Shown here one piece after another: positions 1 to 6,177 of a stretch of 8,743 nt of DNA. Origin of the DNA: a candidate division GN15 bacterium (lineage in GTDB: Bacteria > Zixibacteria > MSB-5A5 > GN15 > FEB-12); assembly GCA_014729205.1 (NCBI GenBank), contig WJKG01000079.1:1-8743 (forward strand). The letters are read 5' to 3'. Position 1 is the first letter of the stretch. Each line of letters starts with the position of its first letter. Both the position numbers and the translations under genes were made by a program. A model generated the notes under the pieces. The model was given only the letters and a program-made list of their open reading frames with translations, was not told the origin of the DNA and did no database searches.

Positions 1-212
1 ACGGTATCGGGTTGAGCAAGAAGGACCTGGAACGGGTATTCGATCGCTTCGAGCGAGTGGGGAGTGAACTGACACGAGATTTTGATGGTACCGGCCTTGG
101 CCTGTATTTGTGCCGTGAAATCGTACACTCTCACGGGGGGCGCATTAGGGCTCACTCTGAGGGACCGGACACGGGAACGACCTTCGAGATCACCCTTAAG
201 AGGCTGAACTGA
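1..212 (+). CDS. Sensor histidine kinase, C-terminal end (partial, cut by window edge)
   Basis: This is the last ~69 residues of a two-component sensor kinase; the start and sensor region lie outside the window. The visible part is the end of the HATPase_c domain. Reading in frame from base 3, it begins with the G1 box (GIGL), followed by the F box (VFDRFERV) and the G2 box (GTGLGLYLC), and closes with the usual last strand (GTTFEITL). These boxes form the ATP lid that feeds the autophosphorylation histidine. The TTG at base 12 is an internal Leu of the G1 box, not a start. The stop is one base before the ATG of the response regulator, so the two are almost certainly cotranscribed and form a cognate pair. 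The signal sensed cannot be inferred because the input domain is missing. Confidence 0.93.
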   Translation, partial: GIGLSKKDLERVFDRFERVGSELTRDFDGTGLGLYLCREIVHSHGGRIRAHSEGPDTGTTFEITLKRLN

Positions 213-213
213 G

Positions 214-906
214 ATGCGTTCGATACTGCTGGTTGAAGACGATCTGCATCTGGCCGAAGGACTGCAGCTCAATCTGGAGGCCGAGGGCTTTACGGTTGTG
301 CATGTCGCGCAAGGGGATCAGGTGATTGAGGAGTTTGAGCGCGGGCTCTTCGACTTAATCCTGCTCGACATCATGCTGCCCGGCGTTGACGGACTGAGTA
401 TTTGCCGTCAGTTGCGAGGTAAAGGGTATACCGTGCCGATCCTCTTTATCACCGCCCGTGATCAGACCGATCAGAAGGTCGAGGGACTGCTTGCGGGTGG
501 AGACGACTATATCACCAAGCCATTTGATACTCGCGAACTACTGGCCCGCATTCAAGGCATTCTGCGTCGTGATGCCTGGCTGGCCGCCCAACGGACCGAG
601 CGCGATCAATTCGAATTCGATGGCCGACGAATAAACTTCAGCACCTTCGAAGCTTCCGGACCCGGGGGAGAAACTCGACTGACTCGCAAGGAGTGCATGA
701 TTGTGAAATACCTGGTGGAGCGCGAGGGGGAGGCAGTCAGCCGCGATCAGCTGCTCGATGCCGTCTGGGGGTATCATGCGTTTCCGACCAATCGCACTGT
801 GGATAACTTCATCCTGCGTATCCGCAAGGTCTTTGAAGAGGATCCTCGCAATCCCAAGTACTTTCACACAGTTCATGGTGTCGGGTATCGTTTTGTCCGC
901 GAATAG
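214..906 (+). CDS. OmpR/PhoB-family response regulator
   Basis: A 230-residue DNA-binding response regulator of normal family length. The receiver domain (about 1-118) has the acidic pair D9/D10, the predicted phospho-acceptor D52 (in LLDIMLPGVDG), T80 and K102 (KPF), so all catalytic positions are present. The C-terminal half (about 130-229) is a winged-helix trans_reg_C domain, with the recognition-helix stretch NRTVDNFILRIRKVFE and the ending GVGYRFVRE. The ATG is preceded by AAGAGG inside the kinase gene and starts one base after the kinase stop. It is probably phosphorylated by that kinase and then binds tandem DNA repeats. Its targets are unknown. The long non-coding region and porin/importer genes immediately downstream make them candidate targets, which is an inference from position only. 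Confidence 0.96.
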   Translation: MRSILLVEDDLHLAEGLQLNLEAEGFTVVHVAQGDQVIEEFERGLFDLILLDIMLPGVDGLSICRQLRGKGYTVPILFITARDQTDQKVEGLLAGGDDYITKPFDTRELLARIQGILRRDAWLAAQRTERDQFEFDGRRINFSTFEASGPGGETRLTRKECMIVKYLVEREGEAVSRDQLLDAVWGYHAFPTNRTVDNFILRIRKVFEEDPRNPKYFHTVHGVGYRFVRE

Positions 907-912
907 CGTTAG

Positions 913-937
913 TGCACACTACGCTGATGCACACTAC
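913..937. repeat. Tandem direct repeat TGCACACTAC x2 (15-base period)
   Basis: Two identical 10-base copies at 913-922 and 928-937 are separated by 5 bases, beginning 7 bases after the response regulator stop. The first 8 bases recur in inverted orientation at 1008-1015 (AGTGTGCA). Paired direct repeats are the typical binding pattern of OmpR-family regulators, although a 10-11 base period is more usual than 15. A role as an operator is therefore only a possibility. Confidence 0.5.
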
Positions 938-1167
938 CCAGCATGGTTTCCATTGTGATAGGAACGGGCATTTGCACTTCGAACGCGGACAAATCGATCC
1001 TGTTGTCAGTGTGCAGTCTGTTGCAGAAGAAGGAAAAGCTGCACTGATGGTGATTACTTTTCCACATTTTATGGATGCGTGTGGCATACGAAGCGCAAAA
1101 ACAGCAGAATACCTAATAAATGGAACTACTTTACTTGACCCCAGTTAAACAATTGCCTATCCATAGC

Positions 1168-1196
1168 TGAAACACAACGCTTGTATATGATATGAT
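1168..1196 (+). promoter_or_regulatory. Possible promoter with extended -10 upstream of the porin/importer unit
   Basis: TGATATGAT at 1188-1196 matches an extended -10 (TGn followed by TATGAT, 5 of 6 to TATAAT). The matching -35 position, 17 bases upstream (1168-1173, TGAAAC), is weak, as expected when an extended -10 compensates. A second weak option is TTGACC at 1135-1140 with TATCCA at 1158-1163. If the first is used, transcription would start near 1203 and leave a leader of roughly 470 bases before the porin start. Confidence 0.3.
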
Positions 1197-1670
1197 TCGC
1201 TGACCAGATTAGAGACTGCGCACAAGCACTGACCAGCTTGTGGAAGAGATGTATTTGGTTGGCACGGCATTAACGTGCTTGTCGAAGGAGAGAGAACGGA
1301 GAAAGAAAGGTAAGGAGTTATAGGCCCAGCAGGCTGTGGCGTTTTGGCCTGTTGAGGCTTGCGACGGGATCGCAGACCGGTCGCAAATGTGATGTATTAT
1401 CGCGAATCTGCCTCTAACAACATCTTTTCTGACGCTGCAACACGACCACCACGGTCGCCATAGGAGCAAGGCCCAAGCTCCATTGATCTGTGCGAACCTC
1501 CCTTAGCCGTAATACCTGATCACGTTAATCAGGCAGGCGCGTTTCCTTGTAAGTACAGAGCAGTGACATGGTAACCGAGCAAAGACAATCGGCGAGTCGC
1601 GAACCTACGTCTCGCGCGGATAAGTTTAAATGGATACAGAGAACCAACTTTAACAGGAGAACCAAGGAAA

Positions 1671-2960
1671 ATGACAAGGAGAGCTATGAAGTACCAACGG
1701 ACACTTCACCGGTCTATTGTGATGACTTTTGTGATCTTGAGCCTGTCGTTCCTCTTGCCGGCACCGGCGACATTCGCTGCCGACGAGGATGGCTTCAAGG
1801 TCGGCGGTGCCCTACGTTTCAACTACCGCTATATGGATTGGGACGATGAGGGATATGCCCGAATTAACAACGCCCAGCAAGGAGAGCTCCTGCTGGATAC
1901 GTATCGCATCAATGTCGACGGTACCTACGGCAACATCGACCTGTCGTTGGAATACCGCTTCTACTCCGGCTATCACATGCTGCACCATGGCTATTTCGGC
2001 TACAATTTCAGCGATCGCACCACCATGCACTTTGGTGTGCACCAGGTGCCGTTCGGAATTCAGCCATATGCATCGCATAACTGGTTTTTCTCGATTGCCT
2101 ACTATCTGGGCCTCGAGGATGACTATGACGCCGGTATCAAGTTCATGCACCAGACGGAAGGTGGCCTGAACCTGCAGTTTGCCTACTACAAGAACGATGA
2201 AGGCAATTTCACCGGTGCCTCCGATAACAGCTCGCGCTACTCGTATGACATTGTCGACGAGACCTTCTTCGGCATGCAGTCCAACAATCGCGAGTCGCAT
2301 CAGTTTAATGCCCGTATTGCCTATACGATTACCGAGGGCGACCTGAATGCCGAGCTCGGTGTTTCCGGTCAGTACGGAATGCTCTACAACGAGGCCCTGG
2401 ATCAGATCAATTCTTCCGATGATCCGGATTCCTTGTACAACGGTGACAGCGACCCGTGGGGATCCCACATGGCGATCGGCGGTCATGCTAATATCACATA
2501 TGACAAGTTCAACCTGATGCTGTTCGGCATCTATGTTGACCACGACCCGCAGGTCCTCAATGCTGACTCGTTGCTAGTTGGCAACCCGATGGACCTTGAT
2601 GGCGATTTCAGCGAGGAGCGGGTTGTCTTCGGCGCTTACGACTTCCCGTATCCGGTGGCGAGCACCGGTATAGTGGTGGCGGTTCAGCCGGCCTACACGG
2701 TACCCGTGGAATGGGGTCCCATCAGCAGCCTTCAGTTCTACAATGACTTCAGCATGTACATGAAGGACAACGAGGACTTCGAGAATTCCATCCAGAACAT
2801 CACCGGTTGCCTGGTGACCGCCGGCAGCGTCTATACCTACGTGGACGTTGCCCAGGGCAAGAACCAGCCGTGGCTGGGTCAGTTCACCGGTCTGGGACAG
2901 GGTGTCGAGGACGCTGAATGGAAGATGCGTTTTAATATCAACTTTGGTTACTATTTCTAA
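1671..2960 (+). CDS. Porin-like outer-membrane beta-barrel protein
   Basis: A 429-residue exported protein. The N-terminus has basic residues (RRAMKYQRTLHR), a hydrophobic core (about 17-31) and a predicted signal peptidase I site after ATFA, before ADEDG. The mature part alternates aromatic and polar residues as transmembrane beta-strands do. It contains a segment HFGVHQVPFG that resembles the strand-turn pattern of phosphate-selective/OprP-like and alginate-type porins. It ends in an alternating strand with terminal Phe (FNINFGYYF), the signal for the outer-membrane assembly machinery. One cysteine (C380) is present. The start is uncertain: ATG 1671 has AGGAG 11 bases upstream, while ATG 1686 has AAGGAG only 4 bases upstream; both give a workable signal peptide. 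It lies 79 bases before the importer ATPase gene with only a stem-loop between. I infer it admits small solutes for that importer, but cannot show specificity. Confidence 0.82.
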   Translation: MTRRAMKYQRTLHRSIVMTFVILSLSFLLPAPATFAADEDGFKVGGALRFNYRYMDWDDEGYARINNAQQGELLLDTYRINVDGTYGNIDLSLEYRFYSGYHMLHHGYFGYNFSDRTTMHFGVHQVPFGIQPYASHNWFFSIAYYLGLEDDYDAGIKFMHQTEGGLNLQFAYYKNDEGNFTGASDNSSRYSYDIVDETFFGMQSNNRESHQFNARIAYTITEGDLNAELGVSGQYGMLYNEALDQINSSDDPDSLYNGDSDPWGSHMAIGGHANITYDKFNLMLFGIYVDHDPQVLNADSLLVGNPMDLDGDFSEERVVFGAYDFPYPVASTGIVVAVQPAYTVPVEWGPISSLQFYNDFSMYMKDNEDFENSIQNITGCLVTAGSVYTYVDVAQGKNQPWLGQFTGLGQGVEDAEWKMRFNINFGYYF

Positions 2961-3024
2961 TGTCGGATCTGGCTGCTGGCGCCACCGGCTTGCCGGTGGC
3001 GCCTGAGCAGCGCTTTATCCGACA
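2961..3024 (+). promoter_or_regulatory. Long intercistronic stem-loop between porin and importer ATPase genes
   Basis: A nested inverted repeat starts directly after the porin stop. The inner stem is GGCGCCACCGG (2978-2988) with CCGGTGGCGCC (2993-3003) around a CTTG loop, 11 bp perfect. It continues as GCTGCT (2972-2977) with AGCAGC (3006-3011) across a two-base bulge. After a 3/5-base internal loop, the outer stem TGTCGGAT (2961-2968) pairs with ATCCGACA (3017-3024). In total about 25 bp are formed. The 3' arm ends at the base before the GAGGAG ribosome site of the ATPase gene (3025-3030). There is no T-run, so it is not a canonical intrinsic terminator. It probably acts on mRNA stability, partial termination or translation of the downstream cistron. 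Confidence 0.85.
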
Positions 3025-3039
3025 GAGGAGCTTCGCGTC

Positions 3040-4266
3040 ATGGCACAGTTACAAGTAAAAAACCTCTACAAGATCTTTGGTCTCCGCAGCCAGACGGCGC
3101 TGGAGATGGCCAAAGACGGTAAATCCAAGCCTGAGATCTTGGAAAAGACCGGCTGCACTTTGGCCGTCGACAACGCCACTTTCGACATTGCCGAGGGCGA
3201 GACGTTCGTCGTCATGGGACTCTCGGGTTCGGGAAAGTCAACCGTGCTGCGGTGCCTGAATCGCCTGTGGGAGCCAACTGCGGGATCGGTCATGCTCGAC
3301 GATGTTGACATTGTCGCTGCTCCCGATGAGCAGTTGCGACAGATCCGGCGTACCAAGATGAACATGGTATTCCAGCATTTTGGCCTGCTACCACACCGGA
3401 CCGTCGTCGACAATGTCGCGTTCGGCCTGGAGATTCAGCAGGTGGCACCGGAAACCCGCCAGGAACGAGCCTACGAGATCATCAAGCAGGTCGGTCTTGA
3501 GGGGTATGGAGATATGATGACGGGCGAGCTTTCGGGCGGCATGCAGCAGCGCGTCGGTCTGGCTCGGGCATTGGCTACAGATCCTGATATCCTGCTTATG
3601 GACGAGGCGTTCAGTGCGCTGGATCCTCTGATCCGCAACCAGATGCAGGACGAATTGCTGGATCTGCAGGAGCAAATGCAGAAAACGATCGTCTTCATTA
3701 CTCACGATCTGGACGAAGCGCTGAAACTCGGTGATCGCATTGCGATCATGAAGGACGGCTATATCGTGCAGATTGGAACTCCTGACGAGATTCTCACACA
3801 GCCGGCCGATGACTACGTCGCTTCGTTTGTCCAGAATGTTGACCGCAGTAAGGTGATAACGGCATCGTCATTGATGTTCGATCATCCGTCGCGCATCGTC
3901 TCACCCAAAGACGGTGTGGAAGTAGCCATCCGACGCATGCGCAAGATGGGTATTTCTTCGTTGGCTGTCACTGGGCCGAAGCGGGCGTTCAAAGGTTATG
4001 TGCGTATTGATGACGCGGTGAAGATTCAGAAGAAAAAGGGAGAGGGACAGACCCTGGAGGACGTCGTGATGAAAGACGTGCCCCGGACTCATCCGGATAC
4101 GCCAATCGCGGAACTCCTTCCTCATGTGATGGAATCTCCCTACCCGATAGCGGTTGTCGATGACGAGGGTCGACTGCAAGGTCTGGTCATGCGATCATCG
4201 GTAATCTCTGAAATCACGGGTGTAGAGAATACGGACACTCCGGCGACGTTGGAGGACGAGGCATGA
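3040..4266 (+). CDS. opuAA: Glycine betaine/quaternary amine ABC importer, ATPase subunit with CBS domains (OpuAA/ProV type)
   Basis: A 408-residue ATPase that powers uptake of betaine-type compatible solutes. It shows the family N-terminal extension (LYKIFG..., about 1-40) and the Walker A motif GLSGSGKST (60-68). The Q-loop is VFQHFGLLPH (110-119), the signature LSGGMQQRVGLARAL (164-178), Walker B ILLMDEAFSALD (184-195) and the switch H222 in ITHD. All catalytic residues are intact. A C-terminal pair of CBS domains (about 271-392) follows. In characterised OpuA, CBS domains sense ionic strength or cyclic di-AMP and gate transport. Length matches ProV (about 400 aa). GAGGAG lies 9 bases before the ATG. 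Its last codons overlap the permease start by 4 bases (ATGA), indicating translational coupling. Naming as opuAA versus proV is by architecture; substrate preference (betaine, proline betaine, carnitine, choline) is not readable. Confidence 0.95.
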   Translation: MAQLQVKNLYKIFGLRSQTALEMAKDGKSKPEILEKTGCTLAVDNATFDIAEGETFVVMGLSGSGKSTVLRCLNRLWEPTAGSVMLDDVDIVAAPDEQLRQIRRTKMNMVFQHFGLLPHRTVVDNVAFGLEIQQVAPETRQERAYEIIKQVGLEGYGDMMTGELSGGMQQRVGLARALATDPDILLMDEAFSALDPLIRNQMQDELLDLQEQMQKTIVFITHDLDEALKLGDRIAIMKDGYIVQIGTPDEILTQPADDYVASFVQNVDRSKVITASSLMFDHPSRIVSPKDGVEVAIRRMRKMGISSLAVTGPKRAFKGYVRIDDAVKIQKKKGEGQTLEDVVMKDVPRTHPDTPIAELLPHVMESPYPIAVVDDEGRLQGLVMRSSVISEITGVENTDTPATLEDEA

Positions 4267-5099
4267 TAGATCTGGATATTGGTGGATACATTGAGATAAT
4301 TATCGACTGGCTGACCAACAACATCAGCCCCTTATTCGAGGCTATCAGTGCTGTCGTTACCACCGTTATTGGCGGTTTTGAATCGGCCCTCATGTGGGTA
4401 CCGTACCTGATCATCATCCTGCTGCTGACGGCATTGGCATGGTGGCTGGTGAGCCGCGGCATTGCGGCATTCACGCTGATCGGGCTCTTACTGATCGAGG
4501 CGATGGGCTTCTGGGAAGACACTATGGTCACTCTGGCTCTGGTGTTGACAGCGGCAGTGATTGCCTTGTTTTTTGGTATTCCCACGGGCATTCTGGCTGC
4601 CCGTAACAAGGTTGTCGAGGGTATTGTCCGGCCGGTACTGGATACTATGCAGACCATGCCGGCATTCGTGTACCTGATTCCGGCAGTGCTGTTCTTCGGT
4701 CTGGGAACGGTACCCGGTGTAGTGGCAACGGTGGTGTTCGCCATGCCGCCAGTCGTACGATTAACAAACCTGGGTATACGCCAGGTACAACCGGACGTGG
4801 TGGAAGCGGCACAGGCCTTTGGTGCCACGCCTAAACAGGTGTTGGTAAAGGTGCAGTTGCCGCTTGCTCTGCCGACCATTCTGGCCGGGATAAACCAGAC
4901 AATTATGCTGGCGCTTTCGATGGTCGTTATTGCGGCCATGATTGGTGCCGGCGGTCTTGGCGGCCAGGTACTTCGAGGAATTACGCAATTAAATGTGGGC
5001 TTGGGCTTTGAAGCCGGCTTCGCTATTGTTATATTGGCCATCGTATTGGACCGCATAACACAGGCGTTAGGAACCGGTCGTCAAGGGACCAAACAGTAA
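4263..5099 (+). CDS. opuAB: Glycine betaine/quaternary amine ABC importer, permease subunit (OpuAB/ProW type)
   Basis: A 278-residue inner-membrane protein of the binding-protein-dependent permease family. Its size is close to OpuAB and shorter than E. coli ProW, which has a long N-terminal extension. An amphipathic N-terminus (1-43) precedes hydrophobic segments at roughly 46-62, 66-82, 89-112, 134-160, 205-228 and 245-265. The cytoplasmic EAA loop that docks onto the ATPase is at about 180-200 (VEAAQAFGATPKQVLVKVQL), followed by PTILAGINQTIMLALSMVVIAAMIG in two adjoining pieces, a very typical ProW/OpuAB stretch. The ATG overlaps the ATPase stop in ATGA and has GGAGG 7 bases upstream. It would form a homodimer bound to two ATPase subunits. 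Confidence 0.95.
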   Translation: MIDLDIGGYIEIIIDWLTNNISPLFEAISAVVTTVIGGFESALMWVPYLIIILLLTALAWWLVSRGIAAFTLIGLLLIEAMGFWEDTMVTLALVLTAAVIALFFGIPTGILAARNKVVEGIVRPVLDTMQTMPAFVYLIPAVLFFGLGTVPGVVATVVFAMPPVVRLTNLGIRQVQPDVVEAAQAFGATPKQVLVKVQLPLALPTILAGINQTIMLALSMVVIAAMIGAGGLGGQVLRGITQLNVGLGFEAGFAIVILAIVLDRITQALGTGRQGTKQ

Positions 5100-5108
5100 C
5101 TGATATTT

Positions 5109-5116
5109 GGAGGAGG
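5109..5116 (+). promoter_or_regulatory. Strong ribosome binding site that fixes the start of the binding-protein gene
   Basis: GGAGGAGG lies just upstream of ATG 5119. An in-frame TTG at 5107 would overlap this site and add only four residues (MEED) ahead of the signal sequence, so ATG 5119 is preferred. The site is the best in the unit, consistent with binding proteins being made in excess over membrane subunits. Confidence 0.8.
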
Positions 5117-5118
5117 AT

Positions 5119-6000
5119 ATGTTTACAATTAACAAATCGCTTAAGATCGGTCTCGTATTCGGTCTGATCGCTGCTTTAGCCATGATTGCCGGCTGCGGTG
5201 GCGAAAAGGCTCAGGAGCCGAAGGTGGTGAAACTGGTCTATGTGAATTGGGCCGAGGGCATCGCCATGACCAACCTGGCCAAGGTCATTCTGGAAGACAA
5301 GATGGGCTATCAGGTGCAGACCCAGGTTGCCGATGTGGGCCCGGTGTACACGTCAGTCGCTCAGGGTGACAACGATGCCTTCCTGGACGGTTGGCTGCCC
5401 GTCACCCACGAGTCGTACATGGAGCAGTACGGCGATCAGGTGGTGGATCTCGGAACCAACTACGACGGTGCGCGAATCGGACTGGTTGTCCCGAGCTATG
5501 TGACTATCAACTCGATAGCAGAGTTGAACGACAACGCTGACAAGTTCGACGGCAAGATCATCGGCATCGACGCTGGCGCCGGTATCATGAAAGCCTCCGA
5601 CAGAGCTATTGAGACTTACGGTCTCGATAATATGGAACTTGTCGCCTCCAGTGGCCCGGCGATGACCGCTGCCCTCAAGAGCGGTATCGACGAGAACAAG
5701 TGGGTTGTGGTGACCGGTTGGAAGCCGCACTGGAAATTCGCCCGCTGGGATCTGAAGTTCCTGGAGGATCCGGAAGGTGTCTATGGTGCTGTGGAGAACA
5801 TTCACACTATCGCCCGCAAGGACATCATGCAGGATATGCCCGATGTGGCCAATTTCCTGAAGGCGTTCCACATGACTGACCAAACGCTCGGTGACCTGAT
5901 GGGTGAAATCGCCGAGAATGACAAGATGGAACCGGCCGAAGTTGCTCGGACCTGGATGAATGAACACCCCGACGTGGTGAACGCCTGGCTCCCTAAGTAA
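5119..6000 (+). CDS. opuAC: Glycine betaine/quaternary amine-binding lipoprotein (OpuAC/ProX type)
   Basis: A 293-residue substrate-binding protein of the OpuAC family. The signal peptide ends in a lipobox (IAGC) with the lipidated cysteine at C26 followed by Gly-Gly. Tryptophans that are candidates for the aromatic cage around the trimethylammonium group are W44 (VNWAEG), W92 (DGWLPVTHE) and W201 (TGWKPHWKFARWDLKFLE), the last being a hallmark segment of this family. DAGAGI (151-156) and SSGPAMTAAL (177-186) are other conserved stretches. It lies 19 bases after the permease stop and is the last gene of the unit, before an intrinsic terminator. A lipid-anchored form is the rule in Gram-positives, whereas E. 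coli ProX is soluble; here it occurs beside a porin gene. The exact ligand (betaine, proline betaine, carnitine, choline) is not determined. Confidence 0.95.
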   Translation: MFTINKSLKIGLVFGLIAALAMIAGCGGEKAQEPKVVKLVYVNWAEGIAMTNLAKVILEDKMGYQVQTQVADVGPVYTSVAQGDNDAFLDGWLPVTHESYMEQYGDQVVDLGTNYDGARIGLVVPSYVTINSIAELNDNADKFDGKIIGIDAGAGIMKASDRAIETYGLDNMELVASSGPAMTAALKSGIDENKWVVVTGWKPHWKFARWDLKFLEDPEGVYGAVENIHTIARKDIMQDMPDVANFLKAFHMTDQTLGDLMGEIAENDKMEPAEVARTWMNEHPDVVNAWLPK

Positions 6001-6027
6001 TAGCAAGGGCGATTCGCCTCCTTGATT

Positions 6028-6060
6028 CACAAAGCCCCGGTTTAGGCCGGGGCTTTTGTG
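6028..6060 (+). terminator. Intrinsic terminator of the porin/importer unit
   Basis: AAAGCCCCGG (6031-6040) pairs perfectly with CCGGGGCTTT (6047-6056) around a TTTAGG loop. It is extended by CAC/GTG outside, with one bulged T, and a T-rich end is included in the 3' arm. A smaller hairpin (CAAGG at 6004-6008 with CCTTG at 6020-6024, inner GCG/CGC) precedes it right after the opuAC stop. The A-run on the left makes it potentially bidirectional. Confidence 0.9.
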
Positions 6061-6126
6061 TTTCCAGGACCTCGACTACAGAAAATGTGGTCGCGATTGT
6101 CGATTCTGGTACCCAAATCCTATTTC

Positions 6127-6154
6127 TTGACTATATTCCTAAGGATAGTAGCTT
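6127..6154 (+). promoter_or_regulatory. Candidate promoter with a dyad in its spacer, upstream of the polyferredoxin gene
   Basis: TTGACT (6127-6132) fits a -35 box, with TAGCTT (6149-6154) a weak -10 at 16-base spacing. The spacer holds a 20-base dyad: ACTAT (6130-6134) and ATAGT (6145-6149), with TCCTAAGGA in its centre. Such placement is typical of an operator covering the -35/-10 gap. It follows the terminator, so the polyferredoxin gene needs its own promoter. The regulator is not identifiable. Confidence 0.4.
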
Positions 6155-6177
6155 GACGGTGAGGAAGGTTTGACAAC

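Larger units (their letters stand above)
907..1670. other. 764-base region without a convincing gene; repeats and predicted stem-loops
   Basis: No open frame here has recognisable domains, a good ribosome site and plausible composition. What can be seen: TGCACACTAC twice (913-922, 928-937) plus an inverted 8-base core (1008-1015); CTGACCAG twice (1200-1207, 1229-1236); and a possible promoter around 1168-1196. Short predicted stems follow at 1221-1242 (7 bp), 1262-1278 (5 bp), 1327-1354 (8 bp with one G-U), 1359-1386 (7 bp, then 2 bp after a mismatch), 1443-1457 (5 bp), 1515-1533 (6 bp) and 1592-1616 (5 bp, two alternatives). None is followed by a T-run, so no intrinsic terminator for the response regulator gene is evident. 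The region could be a long untranslated leader of the porin/importer unit, could hold a small RNA, or could be decayed sequence. Confidence 0.6.

Noticed and set aside
1032..1063. GGAAAAG/CTTTTCC inverted repeat as a terminator
   Set aside because: Loop of 18 bases, A/T-rich stem and no proper T-run; too weak to call.
912..1148. 78-codon open frame after the response regulator
   Set aside because: No ribosome site, no recognisable domain, and it starts inside the TGCACACTAC repeats; low-complexity opening (MHTTLMHTT) comes from the repeat itself.
1259..1275. Sigma-54 promoter: TTGGCACG is a perfect -24 element
   Set aside because: The required GC of the -12 element is missing (TAACG where TTGCA is expected), and no enhancer-binding regulator is nearby.
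1359..1386. TTGCGAC/GTCGCAA hairpin as a terminator for the response regulator
   Set aside because: No T-run follows and it lies more than 450 bases after the stop.
1209..1469. 86-codon open frame on the minus strand in the non-coding stretch
   Set aside because: Composition rich in Trp, Cys and Ser with no family likeness and no ribosome site; consistent with chance.
1812..2543. 243-codon open frame antisense to the porin gene
   Set aside because: No domain, and a Val/Ile/Gly-rich shadow of a coding strand with codon bias; the plus-strand protein has a signal peptide and an outer-membrane ending.
4214..5056. 280-codon open frame antisense to the permease gene
   Set aside because: Thr/Ala/Pro/Ile-rich composition typical of the antisense of a membrane protein gene; the plus-strand permease is unambiguous.
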